Source: Novosphingobium sp. SG751A
GTDB lineage: Bacteria > Pseudomonadota > Alphaproteobacteria > Sphingomonadales > Sphingomonadaceae
Assembly (NCBI RefSeq): GCF_013149295.1
Contig: NZ_JABGCB010000009.1
Location: 124,001 to 188,000 of the forward strand
Direction of reading: 5' to 3'
DNA: 64,000 nucleotides
Part shown: piece after piece, positions 24,980-33,280 of the stretch
Layout: each line of letters begins with the position of its first letter
How positions within the stretch are numbered: the stretch's first letter is position 1
The notes under the pieces: generated by a model
Seen by the model: the letters and a program-made list of their open reading frames with translations, nothing else
Databases searched by the model: none
Told to the model about the DNA's origin: nothing
Program-made: the position numbers and the translations under genes

Positions 24980-26308
24980 ATGAAATACACGGTTCTGGCC
25001 GCATTGGGCCTGTTGTGCTGGTCGGCGGAGGCGCGGGCTGAGGATGGCGTGCAGATTTCCGGCAGCATCCGCGCGCGTTATGAAGCCATCGAGGGCCAGG
25101 CCCGCGCGGGCGTCAATGCCAGCGACCAGTTGCCGGGCCTGCGCACCACCTTGCGCGCTGAATGGAAACATGGGCCGATCCAGCTCGTCGGTGAAATCTA
25201 TGACAGCCGCGAATGGAACGCCAATCCCGGCACGCCTTTATCCACCAATGATGTCAATGTGATGGAGCCCGCGCAGGCCTATATCATGGCCAATCTGGGC
25301 TCGACATTGGGCAAGGGGACCAAGACCACGATTCAGGCCGGGCGCATGATGGCGCGCATCGGTTCGGGCCGCCTGATCGCCTCGGACGATTATCGCAATT
25401 CCACCAATTCCTATACGGGCGCGATTGCCATCACGGCAATGCCGGGCGGCTATACGTCCACGCTGATCTATCTGATGCCGCATCTGCGCCTGCCCGATGA
25501 TGGCGTTTCCTTGCGCGACAATCGCTTTGCGCTGGATTCGGAAAATGTGAACATCGCGCTGTCGGGCGGCTTGCTGGCGCATCAGGCCAAGGGCAGCCCG
25601 TTCCTGTCTGAAATCAGCTTTATCCATTTTGGCGAGCGCGATGCGCCCGGCCACCCCACGCGCGACCGCTTGCTCAACAATCTGGGCCTGCGCGCCAGTT
25701 TCGATCCGCGCCCCGGCCATGTCGATGGTGGCGTGGAAGGCATCTATCAATGGGGCCATGTCAGCGCCAGCACCGCCGCCAATGCCGCCACGCTGACCGC
25801 CAGCGCGACTTTCCTGCGCGCCCATCTGGGCTATAGCTGGGCGGGCAAATGGAAGCCGCATGTGCTGTTCGAATTCGACCGGGCCAGCGGGGACGGCACC
25901 TCAGGCACCTATGGCCATTTCGACACTCTGTTCGGGTTCCGCCGCGGCGATCTGGCGCCCAGCGGTCTGTATAATGCCATTGGCCGGGCCAATATTGCCT
26001 CGCCGGGCCTGCGTATCGAGGTCACACCGAGCGCGCGCGTGGACGCCTTTGTCGGCTGGCGCGGCCTGTGGCTGGCCGACAGCCACGACAGTTTCTCGAC
26101 CACCAGCGTGCGCGACGTCACGGGCCGTTCGGGCAATTTTGCGGGCCATCAGTTCGATACGCGGCTGCGCTATTGGATAAAGCCGAAAAGGCTTCGTTTT
26201 GAATTTGATGGCGTCTATCTGGCGCGTGGGTCGTTTATGGAAAACGCGCCCAATGGACGGCGCGGCGATACGCGCTATGTGTCGTTCAATCTGACCGGGT
26301 TTTTCTGA
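24980..26308 (+). CDS. Alginate-export-type outer-membrane porin
   Basis: 442 residues from ATG 24980 (CGGGGA upstream); an earlier in-frame ATG at 24962 would precede the signal peptide by 6 residues. The signal peptide is MKYTVLAALGLLCWSAEARA. The mature protein begins with a beta-strand typical of AlgE-family porins (VQISGSIRARYEAIEGQARAG). It shows alternating polar and hydrophobic barrel strands and ends in aromatic VSFNLTGFF. In sphingomonads such proteins act as general substrate porins, not alginate exporters; there are no alginate genes nearby. Substrate unknown. Confidence 0.88.
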   Translation: MKYTVLAALGLLCWSAEARAEDGVQISGSIRARYEAIEGQARAGVNASDQLPGLRTTLRAEWKHGPIQLVGEIYDSREWNANPGTPLSTNDVNVMEPAQAYIMANLGSTLGKGTKTTIQAGRMMARIGSGRLIASDDYRNSTNSYTGAIAITAMPGGYTSTLIYLMPHLRLPDDGVSLRDNRFALDSENVNIALSGGLLAHQAKGSPFLSEISFIHFGERDAPGHPTRDRLLNNLGLRASFDPRPGHVDGGVEGIYQWGHVSASTAANAATLTASATFLRAHLGYSWAGKWKPHVLFEFDRASGDGTSGTYGHFDTLFGFRRGDLAPSGLYNAIGRANIASPGLRIEVTPSARVDAFVGWRGLWLADSHDSFSTTSVRDVTGRSGNFAGHQFDTRLRYWIKPKRLRFEFDGVYLARGSFMENAPNGRRGDTRYVSFNLTGFF

Positions 26309-26355
26309 TTCTGGCGGCATGGTCGGGCCGCCTGTCCGCAGGGGGCTGCTAAGAC

Positions 26356-27288
26356 ATGTCGGTGGGATTGATCGCGCTGCTCGATGATGTGGCGATGATT
26401 GCGAAGGCGGCGGCGGCCTCGCTGGACGATATGGCCGCAGGCGTGGCGCAGGCGGGCAGCAAGGCGGCAGGCGTGGTGATCGACGATGCGGCGGTGACGC
26501 CCGCCTATGTTTCATCCTTCACTCCCGACCGCGAATTGCCCGTCATCGCCCGCATCGCGCGGGGCAGCCTGTTCAACAAACTGGTGATCCTTTTGCCGCT
26601 GGCGCTGGCGCTTTCGGCACTGCTGCCCTGGGCGATCACGCCGCTGCTGATGCTGGGCGGGTTGTTCCTGTGCTATGAGGGCGCGGAAAAGCTGCTGGAG
26701 AAGCTGGGCGGCGAGGCGCATGGCGAGACGCCGGAGGGGCCGGTGACGGATGGCGCGGCCTTTGAGGCGGCACGCGTCAAGGGCGCGGTGCGCACCGATC
26801 TGATCCTCTCGGCCGAAATCATGGCCATCGCTCTGGCCGAGGTGGCGGATAAGCCGCTGGTTGAACGGGCGGTCATTCTGGGCATCGTGGGCGTGGGCAT
26901 CACGGTGCTGGTTTACGGCGTCGTCGGGCTGATCGTGAAGGCGGATGATATCGGCCTTCATCTGGCGCGGGGCGGGTCGGGCCTGCGCCGGGCCATCGGG
27001 CGCGCTCTGGTGCAGGGCACGCCGCCCTTGCTGACGCTGCTGGCCAATGTCGGCACGGCGGCGATGCTCTGGGTGGGCGGGGGCATTCTGCTGCATGGGG
27101 CCGAGCAACTGGGCCTTGCCGCGCCCGCCCATTGGCAGCATGGCGCTGCGCATTTCGTCGAGGCGGCTGCGGGCGCGGCGCCGGGCTGGATTGCCGGGGC
27201 GGGGGTTGCCGGGATTGCCGGGCTGGTGGTCGGGATGATCGTGGCGGGGGCGCTGCATGGCCTGCCCGCATTGTTTCGCCGGACATGA
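26356..27288 (+). CDS. DUF808 family inner-membrane protein
   Basis: 310 residues matching the DUF808/YedI family. The hydrophilic N-terminus is characteristic (MSVGLIALLDDVAMIAKAAAASLDDMAAG, AGVVIDDAAVTPAYV). About five or six transmembrane helices follow, including NKLVILLPLALALSALLPWAI, AVILGIVGVGITVLVYGVVGLIV and a Gly/Ala-rich last helix. The motif LSAEIMAIALAEV is a family signature. Function is not known. It ends at a strong bidirectional terminator shared with the convergent PilZ gene. Confidence 0.9.
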   Translation: MSVGLIALLDDVAMIAKAAAASLDDMAAGVAQAGSKAAGVVIDDAAVTPAYVSSFTPDRELPVIARIARGSLFNKLVILLPLALALSALLPWAITPLLMLGGLFLCYEGAEKLLEKLGGEAHGETPEGPVTDGAAFEAARVKGAVRTDLILSAEIMAIALAEVADKPLVERAVILGIVGVGITVLVYGVVGLIVKADDIGLHLARGGSGLRRAIGRALVQGTPPLLTLLANVGTAAMLWVGGGILLHGAEQLGLAAPAHWQHGAAHFVEAAAGAAPGWIAGAGVAGIAGLVVGMIVAGALHGLPALFRRT

Positions 27289-27290
27289 AA

Positions 27291-27311
27291 AAGGGGGCCT
27301 GGCGCCCCCTT
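27291..27311. terminator. Bidirectional terminator DUF808/PilZ
   Basis: AAGGGGGC and GCCCCCTT form a perfect 8-bp stem with a 5-nt loop in the 26-bp gap between two convergent genes. Confidence 0.85.
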
Positions 27312-27314
27312 CGA

Positions 27315-27710
27315 TCAATTCGGCAGTTCTTCGCCTTCCTCGCGGTCATAGCGATTGTTGATCTGCGTCAGGCGGTCGGTCTCCGACCTTTCGCGCTGGC
27401 TGGCGTGACGCAGCACCAGTTCCTCGAAAATATCGGGATGGAGCGGCCGGTCGAATTCCAGCCCCGCGCTCAGCTCCATCAGCCATACCACGGTCGCCTC
27501 CTTGGGCGCCAGCGAGGGCAGGCACAGCGTCACCTTGTCGCCGCAGCGCAGCCCCGCGATGCCCTCGACCCGCGCCCCGCCGCAGGTCAGGTTCCTGAGC
27601 AGGGTCGGCCCGCGATCCTCGATGCTGCGATAGCGGACCATCAGGTCAAAGCTGATACGTTCGGCGCGGGGGACGTAAACTACGGTATCGTCGATCGTAT
27701 TGAGCAGCAT
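27315..27710 (-). CDS. PilZ-domain protein
   Basis: 131 residues. The N-terminal arginine motif is present in degenerate form (PRAERISFDLMVRYRS), and the second motif, normally D/N-x-S-x-x-G, reads LTCGGARVEG, with Cys-Gly in place of the Asp/Ser. These substitutions make c-di-GMP binding uncertain. The rest follows the PilZ barrel (GDKVTLCLPSLAPKEATVVWLMELSAGLEFDRPL) with a charged C-terminal helix. It lies 99 bp downstream of the globin chemoreceptor on the same strand and could be co-transcribed with it, linking c-di-GMP to motility. Confidence 0.82.
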   Translation of the reverse strand: MLLNTIDDTVVYVPRAERISFDLMVRYRSIEDRGPTLLRNLTCGGARVEGIAGLRCGDKVTLCLPSLAPKEATVVWLMELSAGLEFDRPLHPDIFEELVLRHASQRERSETDRLTQINNRYDREEGEELPN

Positions 27711-27809
27711 GGCGTGGCTCCGGCATTTCCTCTCGGCACAGATAGAAACGGGATTTGGAGAGGGAAATTAAGATCCGCGAAATGATTTTTTGCCCGTTTG
27801 GGGCGGAGC

Positions 27810-29411
27810 TTAAAACTCGGCCCAGTCGTCGGCCTCGGCGGCGGGTTCGGGCGTGGGTTTGACGGCAAGGGCGCCTTCGCTGCGCGGCACCGGGACCAGT
27901 TTGGGTGGCGATTTGGCGCGGGGCAGGGGCATCGGGGCGGGGGACAGGTCGGCCATCGAAGTGAGGCTGCCGCCCGTCGTCCGTTCGATGCGGAAACGTG
28001 CGACCAGTTGCGCCAGTTCCTGCGCCTGCGAGGCGAGGCTGCGCGCGGCGGCAGTGGCCTCTTCGGCAATGGCGGCGTTGGCCTGGGTGTTGCGGTCGAT
28101 GTCGCCCACCGATTCGTTGATCTGCACCAGATTGCCCGCCTGTTCGCGGCTCAGGCTGGCGATGGTGATGGCAAGGCTGGCGATGTCGGCCACTTTGCCG
28201 GTGATGCGCGTAAAGGCCTGTCCTGATTGATCGACCAGCGAGACGCCGCGCGTCACCTGGTCGACGCTGGTGCCGATCAGGCCGCGAATGTCCTTGGCCG
28301 CTTCGGCGCTGCGCTGGGCCAGTGCGCGCACTTCGTTGGCGACCACGGCAAAGCCCTTGCCGGCATCGCCTGCGCGCGCGGCCTCGACGCCTGCGTTCAG
28401 GGCAAGCAGGTTGGTTTGAAACGCGATGCCGTCGATGACGTTAATGATCTGGGTGATCTCTCGGGCCGAACTTTCGATGCTGGCCATCGCTTCCACCGCC
28501 TCGCGCACCACTTCGCTGCCCTTTTGCGCCTCGTCCTGCGCTTCGGACACGCTGGCCTCGACCCGGCTTGCGCCCTGCGCGGCATCGCTGATGCCATGGG
28601 TCAGGCTGTTCATCGCGGCGGTGGTTTCCTCCAGCGTGGCGGCCTGATGTTCGGTGCGGGTGGAAAGATTGTCGGATGCGCTGCGGATTTCGGCCGAACC
28701 GGCGCTGATTGTTTCGACCGCCGCCGTGACGCCATTGAGCGCGGAATTGACCGCGCGGCGCATGGCCTCGAAATCGGCCTGTAATTTGGCATATCCGGGC
28801 GGCAGCTCGGTCAGCGAATGAGTCATATCGCCATTGGCCATGGCTTCCAGCGCGTGGGACAGGCTGTCGACCACGCTCTGGCGCTTGGCTTCCTCGGCGC
28901 GGAAATAGGCGCCCAGCGCGATGTCCATGTCCATGATCGCCAGTTTCACCAGCGTGGCAATATCCTGCGCCATCGCCCGTCCGCCCAGTCGCCCGGCCAG
29001 CGATTGGCCAACCATGCCTTTGATCACATCCTGAAGGATGGTGGCATAGGCGCCGGTGTACCATGTCGGCTCCAGCCCGATGCGGGCGTGGACATCGCCA
29101 ATATGGCTGGCGCGCTGGAAATAGGACTGGGACAGCCCGTCGCTGTTCTTTTCGAACAGATCGACCCAATGAGCAAATTGCTTGTCGCGCGCGCCCCGCG
29201 CCGAGGCGCTGGTGGGAAAGAAGCTGGCGATGGCGGGGGTTCGGGCCACGCGGCCATAGAAGCGGTCCAGAGCCGCAGGAGCGAATTTCCGCAGCGATTT
29301 GGCGATACGCGAAAAGGCACCATAATCTTCGTGCTGAACTTCAAAAAACTGTACCCGTAATTCGAGTGTTTCCGTTCCGCTCTTCTGATTGTTTGACCGG
29401 GAAGCGTTCAT
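27810..29411 (-). CDS. Globin-coupled methyl-accepting chemotaxis protein (HemAT-like)
   Basis: 533 residues with no transmembrane segment, so a cytosolic transducer. An N-terminal protoglobin sensor domain (about 15-175) has the proximal heme His at H108 ([20 protein letters not shown]). A short HAMP-like linker follows (about 185-240). The signalling coiled coil (about 245-480) contains the conserved hairpin tip around residues 322-375 ([34 protein letters not shown]). The C-terminal tail is Pro-rich and ends DDWAEF, resembling the NWETF-type tether for CheR/CheB. It probably senses oxygen, NO or redox state and signals to CheA. No other che genes are nearby. Confidence 0.94.
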   Translation of the reverse strand: MNASRSNNQKSGTETLELRVQFFEVQHEDYGAFSRIAKSLRKFAPAALDRFYGRVARTPAIASFFPTSASARGARDKQFAHWVDLFEKNSDGLSQSYFQRASHIGDVHARIGLEPTWYTGAYATILQDVIKGMVGQSLAGRLGGRAMAQDIATLVKLAIMDMDIALGAYFRAEEAKRQSVVDSLSHALEAMANGDMTHSLTELPPGYAKLQADFEAMRRAVNSALNGVTAAVETISAGSAEIRSASDNLSTRTEHQAATLEETTAAMNSLTHGISDAAQGASRVEASVSEAQDEAQKGSEVVREAVEAMASIESSAREITQIINVIDGIAFQTNLLALNAGVEAARAGDAGKGFAVVANEVRALAQRSAEAAKDIRGLIGTSVDQVTRGVSLVDQSGQAFTRITGKVADIASLAITIASLSREQAGNLVQINESVGDIDRNTQANAAIAEEATAAARSLASQAQELAQLVARFRIERTTGGSLTSMADLSPAPMPLPRAKSPPKLVPVPRSEGALAVKPTPEPAAEADDWAEF

Positions 29412-29431
29412 GTCTTTTCCTTGCAGTCAAT

Positions 29432-29442
29432 CGTTTTAAACG
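29432..29442. promoter_or_regulatory. Palindrome CGTTTTAAACG, copy 1
   Basis: Inverted repeat CGTTT-T-AAACG (extends to a 13-mer with flanking T and A), 21 bp upstream of the globin chemoreceptor start at 29411. An identical core recurs 32 bp away, which suggests paired operators. Confidence 0.45.
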
Positions 29443-29463
29443 AATGGTTTTCCAAGCGGAGAG

Positions 29464-29474
29464 CGTTTTAAACG
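29464..29474. promoter_or_regulatory. Palindrome CGTTTTAAACG, copy 2
   Basis: Same 11-bp core as at 29432, offset by 32 bp or about three helical turns, in the divergent region between the chemoreceptor and the unrecognised genes on the plus strand. Confidence 0.45.
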
Positions 29475-29678
29475 AGAAGGTGTTCGGGGTCGGAAATCCT
29501 TTACAATAAGGGCGTTTAATATCTTTGGGGCGTGTTTTACGGGTTATTGCCCAGAACGGCGAATTTTCGTCCTCGTCGAGATACGATGGAATACCGAGTT
29601 CGTTTTCAGCCGAATGTAAAAAGCCAGGGGTTAATCAAGCACAGCGACAAAGAGTGCAGACTTGCGAAGGGGAACCTA

Positions 29679-29894
29679 ATGGCCCTGCCATCCAAATCGG
29701 CGCCATGCTGGCAAAAATTGGCCAATGGCGGATTAAAGAAACTGCGCACCACCAATCTGGGTGCCCAAATGCTTAGCCAGCGACTGGAGATGAGCAAGCT
29801 CACGCCTGCGCAGAAGGCTGATGAAGTTTATGATTTCTTTGTAAAATGGGAAAGAGGACTGGCCAATGAAATCGCACAGCTTAGCTCCATCTGA
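29679..29894 (+). CDS. Small hypothetical protein upstream of the 342-residue gene
   Basis: 71 residues from ATG 29679, preceded by GAAGGGGAAC. The frame is also open upstream (ATG at 29586). The product is Lys- and Leu-rich with a central motif NLGAQMLSQRLEMSKLTPAQKADEVYDFFVKWERG, mostly helical in appearance, with no signal peptide. It overlaps the start of the next gene by 29 bp, suggesting coupling. Base composition is lower in GC than in neighbours. I do not recognise the family; it could be a small regulator or partner of the next protein. Confidence 0.5.
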   Translation: MALPSKSAPCWQKLANGGLKKLRTTNLGAQMLSQRLEMSKLTPAQKADEVYDFFVKWERGLANEIAQLSSI

Positions 29895-30894
29895 CTTCGC
29901 TGGCGCGATGGCCGGGCGCATCAATGCGCTGGTCGCGCTGGACGATGCCATTGCTCTCATCCGCGCCGGGGCGCCGCTGGCCATCGCCGGGCGCAAGGAA
30001 GCGCTCGATCAATTGCCCGCAGGCAACTGGATCGGGGGCACCACACCCTATTTCCTGACCGCCGAGGGCGGCGAAATGATTGACGCCACTCGTGTTTTCG
30101 TAAGCGATTTTTCGGGTCTGGGCGCGGTCACTTCGCATCATTACGGCGCCGATGCCCTTCAGGACATTACCGAGGAAGCGCCCGAGCATGGCTTTGCGCT
30201 GGCCATCCTGCCGTTTCAGTCGCAGGCCCATCAGCACTTTGCCAAGGAAGCCGGTCAATATCCGCTGGCTTTCCTCAAGCCCACGGTGGGCTGGATCGCG
30301 GGCTTTGATCTGGGCGAGGAAGGGGCCGGGGCCTATGTCTATGACGGTTCGGGCAGCGGCGCTCAGAGCGATGGCGCGGCCGTGCTGCAAATCCATCTGC
30401 CTGAAGGCATGATGCCGATCGTCGAGATCGTGAACATTTTTTCTGCCGATGGCGTGGACACGCTGCGCTTTGAAGAAGCCAGCTTCTCGCCACGCGATGT
30501 GATCGTAAACGGGCAAAAGCGCCTGTTTGCTGATTATATCCGCGAACGCGGGGTCGAAGGCGGGCAATTGCCGCTGGTGGGCGATTATTCGGGCGCGCGG
30601 ATCAACGCTTCGCTGCGCGCGGTGGGCGAAACCTCGGTGGATCTCTATGCCCCGGTGTTCCCCGGCATCGACTATGCCTTTGCCGCCCCGGTGGCCGATT
30701 ACCCGACGGCCTTTGCCGAACAATTTGCCGCCCATGAACATGACGGTGCGATGTGGTCGTGCAATTGCATTCTGAACTATCTGTTCGGCGGTCTGGAAGG
30801 CAAGACTGTGGGCGGTGTCGCCGGTCCTGTCACCTTTGGTGAAATCGCCTATCAACTGGTCAATCAGACGCTGGTGCAGGTGCGCGTCATCTGA
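29866..30894 (+). CDS. Conserved hypothetical protein, 342 residues
   Basis: Soluble, no signal peptide. The N-terminus is helical (MAGRINALVALDDAIALIRAGAPLAIAGRKEAL), followed by Gly-rich strands (GNWIGGTTPYFLTAEGG). Later motifs are GAVTSHHYGADAL, PFQSQAHQHFAKEA and the C-terminal CNCILNYLFGGLEGK followed by GPVTFGEIAYQLVNQTLVQVRV. The C-terminal GPVTFGEIAY... arrangement recalls FIST-type sensory proteins, but I cannot assign it. It is divergent from the globin chemoreceptor, which could imply a role in the same response. Cysteines in CNC may bind a metal. Confidence 0.75.
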   Translation: MKSHSLAPSDFAGAMAGRINALVALDDAIALIRAGAPLAIAGRKEALDQLPAGNWIGGTTPYFLTAEGGEMIDATRVFVSDFSGLGAVTSHHYGADALQDITEEAPEHGFALAILPFQSQAHQHFAKEAGQYPLAFLKPTVGWIAGFDLGEEGAGAYVYDGSGSGAQSDGAAVLQIHLPEGMMPIVEIVNIFSADGVDTLRFEEASFSPRDVIVNGQKRLFADYIRERGVEGGQLPLVGDYSGARINASLRAVGETSVDLYAPVFPGIDYAFAAPVADYPTAFAEQFAAHEHDGAMWSCNCILNYLFGGLEGKTVGGVAGPVTFGEIAYQLVNQTLVQVRVI

Positions 30895-30911
30895 AGCCTG
30901 TCTGATGCGAG

Positions 30912-30947
30912 AAGGGGCGCGGGTTTTCTCCCCCCGCGCCCCTTTTT
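30912..30947 (+). terminator. Rho-independent terminator
   Basis: A perfect 12-bp stem (AAGGGGCGCGGG with CCCGCGCCCCTT) and a run of six T residues close the 29679-30894 transcript. Confidence 0.9.
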
Positions 30948-30953
30948 TGCGTC

Positions 30954-32360
30954 TTATCCAATCTGTTCCAGCAGGTTTTTGGCAAAGAGCGTCAGCGTAT
31001 CGTCGCGCGCACCCATCACCACGATGCGGTCGCCGGGGCGGGCCTCCTGCGCCAGATAGGCCGCCACATCATCGCGCGCGGGAATATAGCGCGCCCGATC
31101 CCCGATCAGATCGACGATCCGCTGTGATCCTTGCGTGCGGTCCACCGTCCCGCCGAAATAGACCGGATCACACAGGATCACCTGATCCTCACTCGTCAGC
31201 AGGCGCGCGAAGGTCTGCGCCAGTTCATGCCCCATCTGGCGCAGCGGGCCATAGCCATGCGGCTGGAAAAACGCCAGAATGCGCCCCGGATGGGCTTTGA
31301 GCGTGTGCAGCGTGGCGCTCACCTTGTCCGGATTATGGCCGAAATCGTCGATCACGGTGATCCCGCTGCCGCTGGTGCCGACAATGTCAAAGCGACGTGC
31401 AAGGCCGGTGAAACTCTCGATGGCCGCCACACCCTGCGTCAGCGCCACGCCTGCCGCATCGGTCGCCGCCAGCGCCGCCAGCGCATTGGCCAAATTATGC
31501 CGCCCCGGCACGCACAGCGCCAAGGCATAGGTCGCCCCATCGCGCCGGTCGATCAGCGTGGCGCCAATCGTCGTGGGCGTTTCCACAATCGAGCCTGCGA
31601 CAACGCCAATATCAGCCTGCTCGCTGTTCAGCCCGAATGTCACCACTCGCCGCGCCCGCCCGACCAGCGCGGCGCTCTCCGCATCGTCGATATTGACGGC
31701 GGCCACATCGGCGCGGCGGAGAAAATCGCCAAACAACTCGCGCAATTCTTCCAGACTTTTGTGATCGAGGCTGACATTGTTGAGCACCGCCACGGTGGGA
31801 TTGTAGAGCGCAATCGAACCATCGCTCTCATCCACCTCGGACACGAAGACGCCGCCCGCGCCCACCCGCGCGCTGGCAAAGGGCGCATCGGGGGCGACGA
31901 AATTCTTCATCACCGCGCCGTTCATGATCGTGGGGTCGCGCCCCGCCTGCGTCATGATCCAGCCCGCCATGCCCGTCACGGTCGATTTGCCGCTGGTGCC
32001 GCCGACGGCGATGCGCGCGGGCGCCGCGTTGAACAGGGTGGACAGCAGCTCGGCCCGGCTCATCCGCGCGCAGCCCAATTCGCGCGCGCGCAAGACCTCG
32101 GGCACGCTGTCTTCCACCGCCGCGCTGGCCACAAGGATCTGCGCCCCATCGCGCATTCCGCTGCCATCCTGCGGAAAGAGTTCAAACCCAAGACTTTCCA
32201 GCCATGCGAATTTTTCCGGCGTGCGGCCGGAATCGCGGCTGCGGTCCGATCCGGCCACTTGTGCCCCCATGCCGCGCAGGATCAGCGCCAGCGGCAACAT
32301 GCCCGATCCGCCAATGCCACAGAAAAACCACGGGGTCGAATTGAGCGCGTCTTTGTCCAT
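30954..32360 (-). CDS. Mur ligase, MurC/Mpl-like
   Basis: 468 residues with the three-domain Mur ligase layout: N-terminal UDP-sugar domain (FFCGIGGSGMLPLALIL), central ATPase with P-loop GGTSGKST (about 120-127), the ENN/SEVDESDGSI and LNNVSLDHKS metal and carbamate region, and the C-terminal amino-acid domain (GRRFD... DDFGHNPDKV). The P-loop has GTSGKS rather than the usual GTHGKT of MurC. The location, divergent from LD-carboxypeptidase, fits a recycling ligase like Mpl, which joins L-Ala-D-Glu-mDAP tripeptide to UDP-MurNAc. The main MurC is normally in the dcw cluster elsewhere, so this is probably a second, specialised ligase. Confidence 0.85.
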   Translation of the reverse strand: MDKDALNSTPWFFCGIGGSGMLPLALILRGMGAQVAGSDRSRDSGRTPEKFAWLESLGFELFPQDGSGMRDGAQILVASAAVEDSVPEVLRARELGCARMSRAELLSTLFNAAPARIAVGGTSGKSTVTGMAGWIMTQAGRDPTIMNGAVMKNFVAPDAPFASARVGAGGVFVSEVDESDGSIALYNPTVAVLNNVSLDHKSLEELRELFGDFLRRADVAAVNIDDAESAALVGRARRVVTFGLNSEQADIGVVAGSIVETPTTIGATLIDRRDGATYALALCVPGRHNLANALAALAATDAAGVALTQGVAAIESFTGLARRFDIVGTSGSGITVIDDFGHNPDKVSATLHTLKAHPGRILAFFQPHGYGPLRQMGHELAQTFARLLTSEDQVILCDPVYFGGTVDRTQGSQRIVDLIGDRARYIPARDDVAAYLAQEARPGDRIVVMGARDDTLTLFAKNLLEQIG

Positions 32361-32414
32361 CCGCGCGGGTTAGGATGTGGCGCGAACAGAAGCAACCGTA
32401 TATGCCCTCGACCT

Positions 32415-33242
32415 ATGACCCGAATTGCCATTTGCGCCCCCGCTTGCCCGATCACGCCCGAGGATGCCGCCCTCGTCAAAGCCATCGCGGGCGATTATGG
32501 TGTGAGCGTGCATGTCCACCCGCAATGTTTCGCCTCGGCGGGCCATTTCGCAGGGGACGATGCGACGCGCCTTGCCGCTTTCCTCGATTGCGCGAATGAT
32601 CCGGGGTTTGATGCGGTCTGGTTCGCGCGCGGCGGCTATGGCAGCAACCGCATTGCCCAAAGCGCGGTGGCGCAATTGAGCGCCCCTGCGGCGCATAAGC
32701 GCTATATGGGCTATTCGGACATGGGCTATCTGCTGGGCGCGCTCTATCGCGCTCGCGTGGGAGTGGCGTGCCATGGGCCGATGGTGGCCGATGGTCGCCG
32801 CATGGGCGGAGAGGCCGCGCTGCGCCGCGCGCTGAGCTTTTTCGCCGGGGAGAAGCAGGGGCTTGAGCCCTCGCTGGCCGGGGAGAAGCATCCTGTAGTG
32901 GCGTTCAACTTGACCACGCTGGCGATGCTGGCGGGAACGCCGATCATGCCGGGGTTGGCGGGCCATGTGGTGATGATCGAGGAGGTCAGCGAATATCTCT
33001 ATGCCATTGACCGGCTGATGTTTCATGTGACGGCCCATCTGGGCGGGGTGGCGGGCGTCCGGCTGGGGCGGGTGTCGGATGTGCCCGACAATGACCGGCC
33101 CTTTGGCGCCGAGGCGCAGGACATCGTGGCCGACTGGTGCGCGCGCCATGCCATTCCTTTTCTGGGCGCAGCGGATATCGGCCATGATGTCGATAATTGC
33201 ATCGTTCCGTTTGGTCTTGCTTCTGGCGCCCATCCGCAATAA
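32415..33242 (+). CDS. LD-carboxypeptidase (S66 family)
   Basis: 275 residues from ATG 32415; a large frame continuing upstream to 31131 is antisense to the Mur ligase and not part of the gene. Removes the terminal D-Ala from tetrapeptides during peptidoglycan recycling in the cytoplasm. The nucleophile is S101 in MGYSDMGYLL, the Glu lies in VVMIEEVSEYLYAIDR and the His in ADIGHDVDNCIVPFG. No signal peptide is present, as expected. Its 5-prime end faces the Mur ligase gene (54 bp apart), giving a recycling pair. Confidence 0.9.
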   Translation: MTRIAICAPACPITPEDAALVKAIAGDYGVSVHVHPQCFASAGHFAGDDATRLAAFLDCANDPGFDAVWFARGGYGSNRIAQSAVAQLSAPAAHKRYMGYSDMGYLLGALYRARVGVACHGPMVADGRRMGGEAALRRALSFFAGEKQGLEPSLAGEKHPVVAFNLTTLAMLAGTPIMPGLAGHVVMIEEVSEYLYAIDRLMFHVTAHLGGVAGVRLGRVSDVPDNDRPFGAEAQDIVADWCARHAIPFLGAADIGHDVDNCIVPFGLASGAHPQ

Positions 33243-33280
33243 CCCGCGCCCACTTTGCATTTATCAGGGATTATCGCGCA

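Noticed and set aside
24962..26308. Alginate export function
   Set aside because: The porin belongs to that family, but no alginate polymerisation or modification genes are near, so only a general porin role is supported.
31131..32414. Plus-strand upstream extension of LD-carboxypeptidase
   Set aside because: This part is antisense to the Mur ligase; the conserved carboxypeptidase N-terminus begins at 32415.
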